DNA from: Allodiplogaster sudhausi
Lineage: Eukaryota; Nematoda; Chromadorea; Rhabditida; Diplogasteridae
Assembly (NCBI GenBank): GCA_945643635.1
Contig: CALZFC010000001.1
Location: 1,756,001-1,820,000 of the forward strand
DNA length: 64,000 bases
Direction: 5' to 3'
Positions 1 through 15,340 of this stretch are shown here, piece after piece (positions within the stretch are counted from its first letter, which is position 1; every line of letters begins with the position of its first letter). The notes under the pieces were generated by a model. That model did no database searches. It saw only the letters and a program-made list of their open reading frames with translations, and was not told the DNA's origin. A program made the position numbers and the translations under genes.

Positions 1-3000
1 GGCTGTAATACTTCCCAGGTTCCTACTTCTATATTAAAGCCGGAACGAGCATGGCATGCTTGATTAAGTAAGAATTTCATGACCATCGCCTGCCTACACA
101 AGGTCGGCGCATACTTTTTCCAATCGACATGAATTGTGGCGGAAACTGACTCAAATTTTCCGTAGAATACGGCTGTAATACTTCCCAGGTTCCTACTTCT
201 ATATTAAAGCCGGAACGAGCATGGCATGCTTGATTAAGTAAGAATTTCATGACCATCGCCTGCCTACACAAGGTCGGCGCATACTTTTTCCAATCGACAT
301 GAATTGTGGCGGAAACTGACTCAAATTTTCCGTAGAATACGGCTGTAATACTTCCCAGGTTCCTACTTCTATATTAAAGCCGGAACGAGCATGGCATGCT
401 TGATTAAGTAAGAATTTCATGACCATCGCCTGCCTACACAAGGTCGGCGCATACTTTTTCCAATCGACATGAATTGTGGCGGAAACTGACTCAAATTTTC
501 CGTAGAATACGGCTGTAATACTTCCCAGGTTCCTACTTCTATATTAAAGCCGGAACGAGCATGGCATGCTTGATTAAGTAAGAATTTCATGACCATCGCC
601 TGCCTACACAAGGTCGGCGCATACTTTTTCCAATCGACATGAATTGTGGCGGAAACTGACTCAAATTTTCCGTAGAATACGGCTGTAATACTTCCCAGGT
701 TCCTACTTCTATATTAAAGCCGGAACGAGCATGGCATGCTTGATTAAGTAAGAATTTCATGACCATCGCCTGCCTACACAAGGTCGGCGCATACTTTTTC
801 CAATCAACATGAATTGTGGCGGAAACTGACTCAAATTTTCCGTAGAATACGGCTGTAATACTTCCCAGGTTCCTACTTCTATATTAAAGCCGGAACGAGC
901 ATGGCATGCTTGATTAAGTAAGAATTTCATGACCATCGCCTGCCTACACAAGGTCGGCGCATACTTTTTCCAATCGACATGAATTGTGGCGGAAACTGAC
1001 TCAAATTTTCCGTAGAATACGGCTGTAATACTTCCCAGGTTCCTACTTCTATATTAAAGCCGGAACGAGCATGGCATGCTTGATTAAGTAAGAATTTCAT
1101 GACCATCGCCTGCCTACACAAGGTCGGCGCATACTTTTTCCAATCGACATGAATTGTGGCGGAAACTGACTCAAATTTTCCGTAGAATACGGCTGTAATA
1201 CTTCCCAGGTTCCTACTTCTATATTAAAGCCGGAACGAGCATGGCATGCTTGATTAAGTAAGAATTTCATGACCATCGCCTGCCTACACAAGGTCGGCGC
1301 ATACTTTTTCCAATCGACATGAATTGTGGCGGAAACTGACTCAAATTTTCCGTAGAATACGGCTGTAATACTTCCCAGGTTCCTACTTCTATATTAAAGC
1401 CGGAACGAGCATGGCATGCTTGATTAAGTAAGAATTTCATGACCATCGCCTGCCTACACAAGGTCGGCGCATACTTTTTCCAATCGAAACGAATTGTGGC
1501 GGAAACTGACTCAAATTTTCCGTAGAATACGGCTGTAATACTTCCCAGGTTCCTACTTCTATATTAAAGCCAGAACGAGCATGGCATGCTTGATTAAGTA
1601 AGAATTTCATGACCATCGCCTGCCTACACAAGGTCGGCGCATACTTTTTCCAATCGACATGAATTGTGGCGGAAACTGACTCAAATTTTCCGTAGAATAC
1701 GGCTGTAATACTTCCCAGGTTCCTACTTCTATATTAAAGCCGGAACGAGCATGGCATGCTTGATTAAGTAAGAATTTCATGACCATCGCCTGCCTACACA
1801 AGGTCGGCGCATACTTTTTCCAATCGACATGAATTGTGGCGGAAACTGACTCAAATTTTCCGTAGAATACGGCTGTAATACTTCCCAGGTTCCTACTTCT
1901 ATATTAAAGCCGGAACGAGCATGGCATGCTTGATTAAGTAAGAATTTCATGACCATCGCCTGCCTACACAAGGTCGGCGCATACTTTTTCCAATCAACAT
2001 GAATTGTGGCGGAAACTGACTCAAATTTTCCGTAGAATACGGCTGTAATACTTCCCAGGTTCCTACTTCTATATTTAAGCTGGAACGAGCATGGGATGCT
2101 TGATTAAGTAAGAATTTCATGACCATCGCCTGCCTACACAAGGTCGGCGCATACTTTTTCCAATCGAAACGAATTGTGGCGGAAACTGACTCAAATTTTC
2201 CGTAGAATACGGCTGTAATACTTCCCAGGTTCCTACGTCTATATTAAAGCCAGAACGAGCATGGCATGCTTGATTAAGTAAGAATTTCATGACCATCGCC
2301 TGCCTACACAAGGTCGGCGCATACTTTTTCCAATCGACATGAATTGTGGCGGAAACTGACTCAAATTTTCCGTAGAATACGGCTGTAATACTTCCCAGGT
2401 TCCTACTTCTATATTAAAGCCGGAACGAGCATGGCATGCTTGATTAAGTAAGAATTTCATGACCATCGCCTGCCTACACAAGGTCGGCGCATACTTTTTC
2501 CAATCAACATGAATTGTGGCGGAAACTGACTCAAATTTTCCGTAGAATACGGCTGTAATACTTCCCAGGTTCCTACTTCTATATTTAAGCTGGAACGAGC
2601 ATGGCATGCTTGATTAAGTAAGAATTTCATGACCATCGCCTGCCTACACAAGGTCGGCGCATACTTTTTCCAATCGAAATGAATTGTGGCGGAAACTGAC
2701 TCAAATTTTCCGTAGAATACGGCTGTAATACTTCCCAGGTTCCTACGTCTATATTAAAGCCAGAACGAGCATGGCATGCTTGATTAAGTAAGAATTTCAT
2801 GACCATCGCCTGCCTACACAAGGTCGGCGCATACTTTTTCCAATCGACATGAATTGTGGCGGAAACTGACTCAAATTTTCCGTAGAATACGGCTGTAATA
2901 CTTCCCAGGTTCCTACTTCTATATTAAAGCCGGAACGAGCATGGCATGCTTGATTAAGTAAGAATTTCATGACCATCGCCTGCCTACACAAGGTCGGCGC

Positions 3001-5172
3001 ATACTTTTTCCAATCAACATGAATTGTGGCGGAAACTGACTCAAATTTTCCGTAGAATACGGCTGTAATACTTCTAGGTTCCTACTTCTATATTAAAGCT
3101 GGAACGAGCATGGCATGCTTGATTAAGTAAGAATTTCATGACCATCGCCTGCCTACACAAGGTCGGCGCATACTTTTTCCAATCGAAATGAATTGTGGCG
3201 GAAACTGACTCAAATTTTCCGTAGAATACGGCTGTAATACTTCCCAGGTTCCTACTCTATATTAAAGCCGGAACGAGCATGGCATGCTTGATTAAGTAAG
3301 AATTTCATGACCATCGCCTGCCTACACAAGGTCGGCGCATACTTTTTCCAATCGAAATGAATTGTGGCGGAAACTGACTCAAATTTTCCGTAGAATACGG
3401 CTGTAATACTTCCCAGGTTCCTACTTATATTAAAGCCAGAACGAGCATGGCATGCTTGATTAAGTAAGAATTTCATGACCATCGCCTGCCTACACAAGGT
3501 CGGCGCATACTTTTTCCAATCGACATGAATTGTGGCGGAAACTGACTCAAATTTTCCGTAGAATACGGCTGTAATACTTCCCAGGTTCCTACTTCTATAT
3601 TAAAGCTGGAACGAGCATGGCATGCTTGATTAAGTAAGAATTTCATGACCATCGCCTGCCTACACAAGGTCGGCGCATACTTTTTCCAATCGAACATGAA
3701 TTGTGGCGGAAACTGACTCAAATTTTCCGTAGAATACGGCTGTAATACTTCCCAGGTTCCTACTTCTATATTAAAGCCAGGACGAGCATGGCATGCTTGA
3801 TTAAGTAAGAATTTCATGACCATCGCCTGCCTACACAAGGTCGGCGCATACTTTTTCCAATCGACATGAATTGTGGCGGAAACTGACTCAAATTTTCCGT
3901 AGAATACGGCTGTAATACTTCCCAGGTTCCTACTTCTATATTAAAGCCGGAACGAGCATGGCATGCTTGATTAAGTAAGAATTTCATGACCATCGCCTGC
4001 CTACACAAGGTCGGCGCATACTTTTTCCAATCGACATGAATTGTGGCGGAAACTGACTCAAATTTTCCGTAGAATACGGCTGTAATACTTCTAAGGTTCC
4101 TACTTCTATATTAAAGCTGGAACGAGCATGGCATGCTTGATTAAGTAAGAATTTCATGACCATCGCCTGCCTACACAAGGTCGGCGCATACTTTTTCCAA
4201 TCGAAATGAATTGTGGCGGAAACTGACTCACATTTTCCGTAGAATACGGCTGTAATACTTCCCAGGTTCCTACTTCTATATTAAAGCCAGAACGAGCATG
4301 GCATGCTTGATTAAGTAAGAATTTCATGACCATCGCCTGCCTACACAAGGTCGGCGCATACTTTTTCCAATCGAAATGAATTGTGGCGGAAACTGACTCA
4401 AATTTTCCGTAGAATACGGCTGTAATACTTCCCAGGTTCCTACGTCTATATTAAAGCCAGAACGAGCATGGCATGCTTGATTAAGTAAGAATTTCATGAC
4501 CATCGCCTGCCTACACAAGGTCGGCGCATACTTTTTCCAATCGACATGAATTGTGGCGGAAACTGACTCAAATTTTCCGTAGAATACGGCTGTAATACTT
4601 CCCAGGTTCCTACTTCTATATTAAAGCTGAACGAGCATGGCATGCTTGATTAAGTAAGAATTTCATGACCATCGCCTGCCTACACAAGGTCGGCGCATAC
4701 TTTTTCCAATCGAAACGAATTGTGGCGGAAACTGACTCAAATTTTCCGTAGAATACGGCTGTAATACTTCCCAGGTTCCTACTTCTATATTAAAGCCAGA
4801 ACGAGCATGGCATGCTTGATTAAGTAAGAATTTCATGACCATCGCCTGCCTACACAAGGTCGGCGCATACTTTTTCCAATTGACATGAATTGTGGCGGAA
4901 ACTGACTCAAATTTTCCGTAGAATACGGCTGTAATACTTCCCAGGTTCCTACTTCTATATTAAAGCCGGAACGAGCATGGCATGCTTGATTAAGTAAGAA
5001 TTTCATGACCATCGCCTGCCTACACAAGGTCGGCGCATACTTTTTCCAATCAACATGAATTGTGGCGGAAACTGACTCAAATTTTCCGTAGAATACGGCT
5101 GTAATACTTCCCAGGTTCCTACTTCTATATTTAAGCTGGAACGAGCATGGCATGCTTGATTAAGTAAGAATT

Positions 5173-8100
5173 TCATGACCATCGCCTGCCTACACAAGGT
5201 CGGCGCATACTTTTTCCAATCGAAACGAATTGTGGCGGAAACTGACTCAAATTTTCCGTAGAATACGGCTGTAATACTTCCCAGGTTCCTACGTCTATAT
5301 TAAAGCCGGAACGAGCATGGCATGCTTGATTAAGTAAGAATTTCATGACCATCGCCTGCCTACACAAGGTCGGCGCATACTTTTTCCAATCAACATGAAT
5401 TGTGGCGGAAACTGACTCAAATTTTCCGTAGAATACGGCTGTAATACTTCTAAGGTTCCTACTTCTATATTAAAGCTGGAACGAGCATGGCATGCTTGAT
5501 TAAGTAAGAATTTCATGACCATCGCCTGCCTACACAAGGTCGGCGCATACTTTTTCCAATCGAAACGAATTGTGGCGGAAACTGACTCAAATTTTCCGTA
5601 GAATACGGCTGTAATACTTCCCAGGTTCCTACGTCTATATTAAAGCCAGAACGAGCATGGCATGCTTGATTAAGTAAGAATTTCATGACCATCGCCTGCC
5701 TACACAAGGTCGGCGCATACTTTTTCCAATCGACATGAATTGTGGCGGAAACTGACTCAAATTTTCCGTAGAATACGGCTGTAATACTTCCCAGGTTCCT
5801 ACTTCTATATTAAAGCTGGAACGAGCATGGCATGCTTGATTAAGTAAGAATTTCATGACCAACGCCTGCCTACACAAGGTCGGCGCATACTTTTTCCAAT
5901 CGAAACGAATTGTGGCGGAAACTGACTCAAATTTTCCATAGAATACGGCTGTAATACTTCCCAGGTTCCTACTTCTATATTAAAGCCAGAACGAGCATGG
6001 CATGCTTGATTAAGTAAGAATTTCATGACCATCGCCTGCCTACACAAGGTCGGCGCATACTTTTTCCAATTGACATGAATTGTGGCGGAAACTGACTCAA
6101 ATTTTCCGTAGAATACGGCTGTAATACTTCCCAGGTTCCTACTTCTATATTAAAGCCGGAACGAGCATGGCATGCTTGATTAAGTAAGAATTTCATGAGC
6201 ATGGCCTGCCTACACAAGGTCGGCGCATACTTTTTCCAATCAACATGAATTGTGGCGGAAACTGACTCAAATTTTCCGTAGAATACGGCTGTAATACTTC
6301 TAAGGTTCCTACTTCTATATTTAAGCTGGAACGAGCATGGGATGCTTGATTAAGTAAGAATTTCATGACCATCGCCTGCCTACACAAGGTCGGCGCATAC
6401 TTTTTTAAATCGAAACGAATTGTGGCGGAAACTGACTCAAATTTTCCGTAGAATACGGCTGTAATACTTCCCAGGTTCCTACGTCTATATTAAAGCCAAA
6501 ACGAGCATGGCATGCTTGATTAAGTAAGAATTTCATGACCATCGCCTGCCTACACAAGGTCGGCGCATACTTTTTCCAATTGACATGAATTGTGGCGGAA
6601 ACTGACTCAAATTTTCCGTAGAATACGGCTGTAATACTTCCCAGGTTCCTACTTCTATATTAAAGCCGGAACGAGCATGGCATGCTTGATTAAGTAAGAA
6701 TTTCATGACCATCGCCTGCCTACACAAGGTCGGCGCATACTTTTTCCAATCGAAACGAATTGTGGCGGAAACTGACTCAAATTTTCCGTAGAATACGGCT
6801 GTAATACTTCCCAGGTTCCTACTTCTATATTAAAGCCAGAACGAGCATGGCATGCTTGATTAAGTAAGAATTTCATGACCATCGCCTGCCTACACAAGGT
6901 CGGCGCATACTTTTTCCAATCGAAACGAATTGTGGCGGAAACTGACTCAAATTTTCCGTAGAATACGGCTGTAATACTTCCCAGGTTCCTACTTCTATAT
7001 TAAAGCCAGAACGAGCATGGCATGCTTGATTAAGTAAGAATTTCATGACCATCGCCTGCCTACACAAGGTCGGCGCATACTTTTTCCAATTGACATGAAT
7101 TGTGGCGGAAACTGACTCAAATTTTCCGTAGAATACGGCTGTAATACTTCCCAGGTTCCTACTTCTATATTTAAGCTTGAACGAGCATGGCATGCTTGAT
7201 TAAGTAAGAATTTCATGACCATCGCCTGCCTACACAAGGTCGGCGCATACTTTTTCCAATCGAAACGAATTGTGGCGGAAACTGACTCAAATTTTCCGTA
7301 GAATACGGCTGTAATACTTCCCAGGTTCCTACTCTATATTAAAGCCAGAACGAGCATGGCATGCTTGATTAAGTAAGAATTTCATGACCATCGCCTGCCT
7401 ACACAAGGTCGGCGCATACTTTTTCCAATTGACATGAATTGTGGCGGAAACTGACTCAAATTTTCCGTAGAATACGGCTGTAATACTTCCCAGGTTCCTA
7501 CTTCTATATTTAAGCTGGAACGAGCATGGCATGCTTGATTAAGTAAGAATTTCATGACCAACGCCTGCCTACACAAGGTCGGCGCATACTTTTTCCAATC
7601 GAAACGAATTGTGGCGGAAACTGACTCAAATTTTCCGTAGAATACGGCTGTAATACTTCCCAGGTTCCTACGTCTATATTAAAGCCAGAACGAGCATGGC
7701 ATGCTTGATTAAGTAAGAATTTCATGACCATCGCCTGCCTACACAAGGTCGGCGCATACTTTTTCCAATTGACATGAATTGTGGCGGAAACTGACTCAAA
7801 TTTTCCGTAGAATACGGCTGTAATACTTCCCAGGTTCCTACTTCTATATTAAAGCTTGAACGAGCATGGGATGCTTGATTAAGTAAGAATTTCATGACCA
7901 TCGCCTGCCTACACAAGGTCGGCGCATACTTTTTCCAATCGAAACGAATTGTGGCGGAAACTGACTCAAATTTTCCGTAGAATACGGCTGTAATACTTCC
8001 CAGGTTCCTACGTCTATATTAAAGCCAGAACGAGCATGGCATGCTTGATTAAGTAAGAATTTCATGACCATCGCCTGCCTACACAAGGTCGGCGCATACT

Positions 8101-9276
8101 TTTTCCAATTGACATGAATTGTGGCGGAAACTGACTCAAATTTTCCGTAGAATACGGCTGTAATACTTCCCAGGTTCCTACTTCTATATTTAAGCTGGAA
8201 CGAGCATGGGATGCTTGATTAAGTAAGAATTTCATGACCAACGCCTGCCTACACAAGGTCGGCGCATACTTTTTCCAATCGAAACGAATTGTGGCGGAAA
8301 CTGACTCAAATTTTCCGTAGAATACGGCTGTAATACTTCCCAGGTTCCTACGTCTATATTAAAGCCAGAACGAGCATGGCATGCTTGATTAAGTAAGAAT
8401 TTCATGACCATCGCCTGCCTACACAAGGTCGGCGCATACTTTTTCCAATTGACATGAATTGTGGCGGAAACTGACTCAAATTTTCCGTAGAATACGGCTG
8501 TAATACTTCCCAGGTTCCTACTTCTATATTAAAGCCGGAACGAGCATGGCATGCTTGATTAAGTAAGAATTTCATGAGCATGGCCTGCCTACACAAGGTC
8601 GGCGCATACTTTTTCCAATCAACATGAATTGTGGCGGAAACTGACTCAAATTTTCCGTAGAATACGGCTGTAATACTTCTAAGGTTCCTACTTCTATATT
8701 AAAGCCAGAACGAGCATGGCATGCTTGATTAAGTAAGAATTTCATGTCCATCGCCTGCCTACACAAGGTCGGCGCATACTTTTTTTAATCGAAACGAATT
8801 GTGGCGGAAACTGACTCAAATTTTCCGTAGAATACGGCTGTAATACTTCCCAGGTTCCTACGTCTATATTAAAGCCAGAACGAGCATGGCATGCTTGATT
8901 AAGTAAGAATTTCATGACCATCGCCTGCCTACACAAGGTCGGCGCATACTTTTTCCAATTGACATGAATTGTGGCGGAAACTGACTCAAATTTTCCGTAG
9001 AATACGGCTGTAATACTTCCCAGGTTCCTACTTCTATATTTAAGCTGGAACGAGCATGGGATGCTTGATTAAGTAAGAATTTCATGACCAACGCCTGCCT
9101 ACACAAGGTCGGCGCATACTTTTTCCAATCGAAACGAATTGTGGCGGAAACTGACTCAAATTTTCCGTAGAATACGGCTGTAATACTTCCCAGGTTCCTA
9201 CGTCTATATTAAAGCCAGAACGAGCATGGCATGCTTGATTAAGTAAGAATTTCATGACCATCGCCTGCCTACACAA
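5173..9276. repeat. 340-bp dimeric higher-order unit within the satellite
   Basis: In this stretch two monomer types tend to alternate. Copies with the CCTACGTCT variant recur at 340-bp steps (around 5,290 and 5,630; then 7,670, 8,010 and 8,350; then 8,850 and 9,200), with partner copies carrying TTTAAGC in place of TTAAAGC. The alternation is interrupted by other multiples of 170 bp, so this is an imperfect dimer phase. Confidence 0.6.
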
Positions 9277-11810
9277 GGTCGGCGCATACTTTTTCCAATC
9301 AACATGAATTGTGGCGGAAACTGACTCACATTTTCCGTAGAATACGGCTGTTACTTCCCAGGTTCTACTTCTATATTTAAGCTGGAACGAGCATGGGATG
9401 CTTGATTAAGTAAGAATTTCATGACCAACGCCTGCCTACACAAGGTCGGCGCATACTTTTTCCAATCGAAACGAATTGTGGCGGAAACTGACTCAAATTT
9501 TCCGTAGAATACGGCTGTAATACTTCCCAGGTTCCTACGTCTATATTAAAGCCAGAACGAGCATGGCATGCTTGATTAAGTAAGAATTTCATGACCATCG
9601 CCTGCCTACACAAGGTCGGCGCATACTTTTTCCAATCAACATGAATTGTGGCGGAAACTGACTCACATTTTCCGTAGAATACGGCTGTAATACTTCCCAG
9701 GTTCCTACTTCTATATTTAAGCTGGAACGAGCATGGGATGCTTGATTAAGTAAGAATTTCATGACCAACGCCTGCCTACACAAGGTCGGCGCATACTTTT
9801 TCCAATCGAAACGAATTGTGGCGGAAACTGACTCAAATTTTCCATAGAATACGCTGTAATACTTCCCAGGTTCCTACGTCTATATTAAAGCCAGAACGAG
9901 CATGGCATGCTTGATTAAGTAAGAATTTCATGACCATCGCCTGCCTACACAAGGTCGGCGCATACTTTTTCCAATTGACATGAATTGTGGCGGAAACTGA
10001 CTCAAATTTTCCGTAGAATACGGCTGTAATACTTCCCAGGTTCCTACTTCTATATTTAAGCTGGAACGAGCATGGGATGCTTGATTAAGTAAGAATTTCA
10101 TGACCAACACCTGCCTACACAAGGTCGGCGCATACTTTTTCCAATCGAAACGAATTGTGGCGGAAACTGACTCAAATTTTCCATAGAATACGGCTGTAAT
10201 ACTTCCCAGGTTCCTACGTCTATATTAAAGCCAGAACGAGCATGGCATGCTTGATTAAGTAAGAATTTCATGACCATCGCCTGCCTACACAAGGTCGGCG
10301 CATACTTTTTCCAATCAACATGAATTGTGGCGGAAACTGACTCACATTTTCCGTAGAATACGGCTGTTACTTCCCAGGTTCTACTTCTATATTTAAGCTG
10401 GAACGAGCATGGGATGCTTGATTAAGTAAGAATTTCATGACCAACGCCTGCCTACACAAGGTCGGCGCATACTTTTTCCAATCGAAACGAATTGTGGCGG
10501 AAACTGACTCAAATTTTCCGTAGAATACGGCTGTAATACTTCCCAGGTTCCTACGTCTATATTAAAGCCAGAACGAGCATGGCATGCTTGATTAAGTAAG
10601 AATTTCATGACCATCGCCTGCCTACACAAGGTCGGCGCATACTTTTTCCAATCAACATGAATTGTGGCGGAAACTGACTCACATTTTCCGTAGAATACGG
10701 CTGTAATACTTCCCAGGTTCCTACTTCTATATTTAAGCTGGAAGGAGCATGGGATGCTTGATTAAGTAAGAATTTCATGACCAACGCCTGCCTACACAAG
10801 GTCGGCGCATACTTTTTCCAATCGAAACGAATTGTGGCGGAAACTGACTCAAATTTTCCATAGAATACAGCTGTAATACTTCCCAGGTTCCTACGTCTAT
10901 ATTAAAGCCAGAACGAGCATGGCATGCTTGATTAAGTAAGAATTTCATGACCATCGCCTGCCTACACAAGGCCGGCGCATACTTTTTCCAATTGACATGA
11001 ATTGTGGCGGAAACTGACTCAAATTTTCCGTAGAATACGGCTGTAATACTTCCCAGGTTCCTACTTCTATATTTAAGCTGGAACGAGCATGGGATGCTTG
11101 ATTAAGTAAGAATTTCATGACCAACACCTGCCTACACAAGGTCGGCGCATACTTTTTCCAATCGAAACGAATTGTGGCGGAAACTGACTCAAATTTTCCA
11201 TAGAATACAGCTGTAATACTTCCCAGGTTCCTACGTCTATATTAAAGCCAGAACGAGCATGGCATGCTTGATTAAGTAAGAATTTCATGACCATCGCCTG
11301 CCTACACAAGGTCGGCGCATACTTTTTCCAATCAACATGAATTGTGGCGGAAACTGACTCACATTTTCCGTAGAATACGGCTGTTACTTCCCAGGTTCTA
11401 CTTCTATATTTAAGCTGGAACGAGCATGGGATGCTTGATTAAGTAAGAATTTCATGACCAACGCCTGCCTGGTCGGCGCATACTTTTTCCAATCGAAACG
11501 AATTGTGGCGGAAACTGACTCAAATTTTCCGTAGAATACGGCTGTAATACTTCCCAGGTTCCTACGTCTATATTAAAGCCAGAACGAGCATGGCATGCTT
11601 GATTAAGTAAGAATTTCATGACCATCGCCTGCCTACACAAGGTCGGCGCATACTTTTTCCAATCAACATGAATTGTGGCGGAAACTGACTCACATTTTCC
11701 GTAGAATACGGCTGTAATACTTCCCAGGTTCCTACTTCTATATTTAAGCTGGAAGGAGCATGGGATGCTTGATTAAGTAAGAATTTCATGACCAACGCCT
11801 GCCTACACAA
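9082..11810. repeat. About 1,017-bp (six-monomer) higher-order unit of the satellite
   Basis: A diagnostic monomer lacking bases in GGCTGTAATACTT (reading GGCTGTTACTT) and in the following CCTACTTC appears at 9,346, 10,362 and 11,379, that is, every 1,016-1,017 bp, or six monomers minus the deletions. Neighbouring variants (CCAACACC, ACAGCTG) travel with it, so whole six-monomer blocks were duplicated. Confidence 0.8.
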
Positions 11811-14800
11811 GGTCGGCGCATACTTTTTCCAATTGACATGAATTGTGGCGGAAACTGACTCAAATTTTCCGTAGAATACGGCTGTAATACTTCCCAGGTC
11901 CCTACTTCTATATTAAAGCCGGAACGAGTATGGCATGCTTGATTAAGTAAGAATTTCATGAGCATGGCCTGCCTACACAAGGTCGGCGCATACTTTTTCC
12001 AATCAACATGAATTGTATCGGAAACTGACTCAAATTTTCCGTAGAATACGGCTGTAATACTTCTAAGGTTCCTACTTCTATATTTAAGCTGGAACGAGCA
12101 TGGGATGCTTGATTAAGTAAGAATTTCATGACCATCGACTGCCTACACAAGGTCGGCGCATACTTTTTTAAATCGAAACGAATTGTGGCGGAAACTGACT
12201 CAAATTTTCCGTAGAATACGGCTGTAATACTTCTAAGGTTCCTACGTCTATATTAAAGCCAGAACGAGCATGGCATGCTTGATTAAGTAAGAATTTCATG
12301 TCCATCGCCTGCCTACACAAGGTCGGCGCATACTTTTTTAAATCGAAACGAATTGTGGCGGAAACTGACTCAAATTTTCCGTAGAATACGGCTGTAATAC
12401 TTCCCAGGTTCCTACGTCTATATTAAAGCCAGAACGAGCATGGCATGCTTGATTAAGTAAGAATTTCATGACCATCGCCTGCCTACACAAGGCCGGCGCA
12501 TACTTTTTCCAATTGACATGAATTGTGGCGGAAACTGACTCAAATTTTCCGTAGAATACGGCTGTAATACTTCCCAGGTTCCTACTTCTATATTTAAGCT
12601 GGAACGAGCATGGGATGCTTGATTAAGTAAGAATTTCATGACCAACACCTGCCTACACAAGGTCGGCGCATACTTTTTCCAATCGAAACGAATTGTGGCG
12701 GAAACTGACTCAAATTTTCCATAGAATACAGCTGTAATACTTCCCAGGTTCCTACTTCTATATTAAAGCCGGAACGAGTATGGCATGCTTGATTAAGTAA
12801 GAATTTCATGAGCATGGCCTGCCTACACAAGGTCGGCGCATACTTTTTCCAATCAACATGAATTGTATCGGAAACTGACTCAAATTTTCTGTAGAATACG
12901 GCTGTAATACTTCTAAGGTTCCTACTTCTATATTTAAGCTGGAACGAGCATGGGATGCTTGATTAAGTAAGAATTTCATGACCATCGACTGCCTACACAA
13001 GGTCGGCGCATACTTTTTTAAATCGAAACGAATTGTGGCGGAAACTGACTCAAATTTTCCGTAGAATACGGCTGTAATACTTCTAAGGTTCCTACGTCTA
13101 TATTAAAGCCAGAACGAGCATGGCATGCTTGATTAAGTAAGAATTTCATGTCCATCGCCTGCCTACACAAGGTCGGCGCATACTTTTTTAAATCGAAACG
13201 AATTGTGGCGGAAACTGACTCAAATTTTCCGTAGAATACGGCTGTAATACTTCTAAGGTTCCTACGTCTATATTAAAGCCAGAACGAGCATGGCATGCTT
13301 GATTAAGTAAGAATTTCATGACCAACACCTGCCTACACAAGGTCGGCGCATACTTTTTCCAATCGAAACGAATTGTGGCGGAAACTGACTCAAATTTTCC
13401 ATAGAATACAGCTGTAATACTTCACAGGTTCCTACTTCTATATTAAAGCCGGAACGAGTATGGCATGCTTGATTAAGTAAGAATTTCATGAGCATGGCCT
13501 GCCTACACAAGGTCGGCGCATACTTTTTCCAATCAACATGAATTGTATCGGAAACTGACTCAAATTTTCCGTAGAATACGGCTGTAATACTTCTAAGGTT
13601 CCTACTTCTATATTTAAGCTGGAACGAGCATGTGATGCTTGATTAAGTAAGAATTTCATGACCATCGACTGCCTACACAAGGTCGGCGCATACTTTTTTA
13701 AATCGAAACGAATTGTGGCGGAAACTGACTCAAATTTTCCGTAGAATACGGCTGTAATACTTCTAAGGTTCCTACGTCTATATTAAAGCCAGAACGAGCA
13801 TGGCATGCTTGATTAAGTAAGAATTTCATGTCCATCGCCTGCCTACACAAGGTCGGCGCATACTTTTTTAAATCGAAACGAATTGTGGCGGAAACTGACT
13901 CAAATTTTCCGTAGAATACGGCTGTAATACTTCCCAGGTTCCTACGTCTATATTAAAGCCAGAACGAGCATGGCATGCTTGATTAAGTAAGAATTTCATG
14001 ACCATCGCCTGCCTACACAAGGCCGGCGCATACTTTTTCCAATTGACATGAATTGTGGCGGAAACTGACTCAAATTTTCCGTAGAATACGGCTGTAATAC
14101 TTCCCAGGTTCCTACTTCTATATTTAAGCTGGAACGAGCATGGGATGCTTGATTAAGTAAGAATTTCATGACCAACACCTGCCTACACAAGGTCGGCGCA
14201 TACTTTTTCCAATCGAAACGAATTGTGGCGGAAACTGACTCAAATTTTCCATAGAATACAGCTGTAATACTTCCCAGGTTCCTACTTCTATATTAAAGCC
14301 GGAACGAGTATGGCATGCTTGATTAAGTAAGAATTTCATGAGCATGGCCTGCCTACACAAGGTCGGCGCATACTTTTTCCAATCAACATGAATTGTATCG
14401 GAAACTGACTCAAATTTTCTGTAGAATACGGCTGTAATACTTCTAAGGTTCCTACTTCTATATTTAAGCTGGAACGAGCATGGGATGCTTGATTAAGTAA
14501 GAATTTCATGACCATCGACTGCCTACACAAGGTCGGCGCATACTTTTTTAAATCGAAACGAATTGTGGCGGAAACTGACTCAAATTTTCCGTAGAATACG
14601 ACTGTAATACTTCCCAGGTTCCTACGTCTATATTAAAGCCAGAACGAGCATGGCATGCTTGATTAAGTAAGAATTTCATGACCATCGCCTGCCTACACAA
14701 GGTCGGCGCATACTTTTTCCAATTGACATGAATTGTGGCGGAAACTGACTCAAATTTTCCGTAGAATACGGCTGTAATACTTCCCAGGTTCCTACTTCTA

Positions 14801-15340
14801 TATTAAAGCCGGAACGAGCATGGCATGCTTGATTAAGTAAGAATTTCATGTCCATCGCCTGCCTACACAAGGTCGGCGCATACTTTTTCCAATCGAAACG
14901 AATTGTGGCGGAAACTGACTCAAATTTTCCATAGAATACAGCTGTAATACTTCCCAGGTTCCTACTTCTATATTAAAGCCAGAACGAGCATGGCATGCTT
15001 GATTAAGTAAGAATTTCATGACCATCGCCTGCCTACACAAGGTCGGCGCATACTTTTTCCAATCGAAACGAATTGTGGCGGAAACTGACTCAAATTTTCC
15101 GTAGAATACGGCTGTAATACTTCCCAGGTTCCTACGTCTATATTAAAGCCAGAACGAGCATGGCATGCTTGATTAAGTAAGAATTTCATGACCATCGCGG
15201 TCGGCGCATACTTTTTCCAATTGACATGAATTGTGGCGGAAACTGACTCAAATTTTCCGTAGAATACGGCTGTAATACTTCCCAGGTTCCTACTTCTATA
15301 TTTAAGCTTGAACGATCATGGGATAATTGATTATGTAAGA
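11786..15340. repeat. 850/680-bp (five- and four-monomer) higher-order units near the array edge
   Basis: A monomer with GAACGAGTATGGC (T for C) is found in blocks starting near 11,786, 12,636, 13,316 and 14,166, with spacings of 850, 680 and 850 bp. Its right neighbour, carrying GAATTGTATCGG instead of GAATTGTGGCGG, follows it each time. The unit is therefore five monomers, once shortened to four. Confidence 0.8.
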
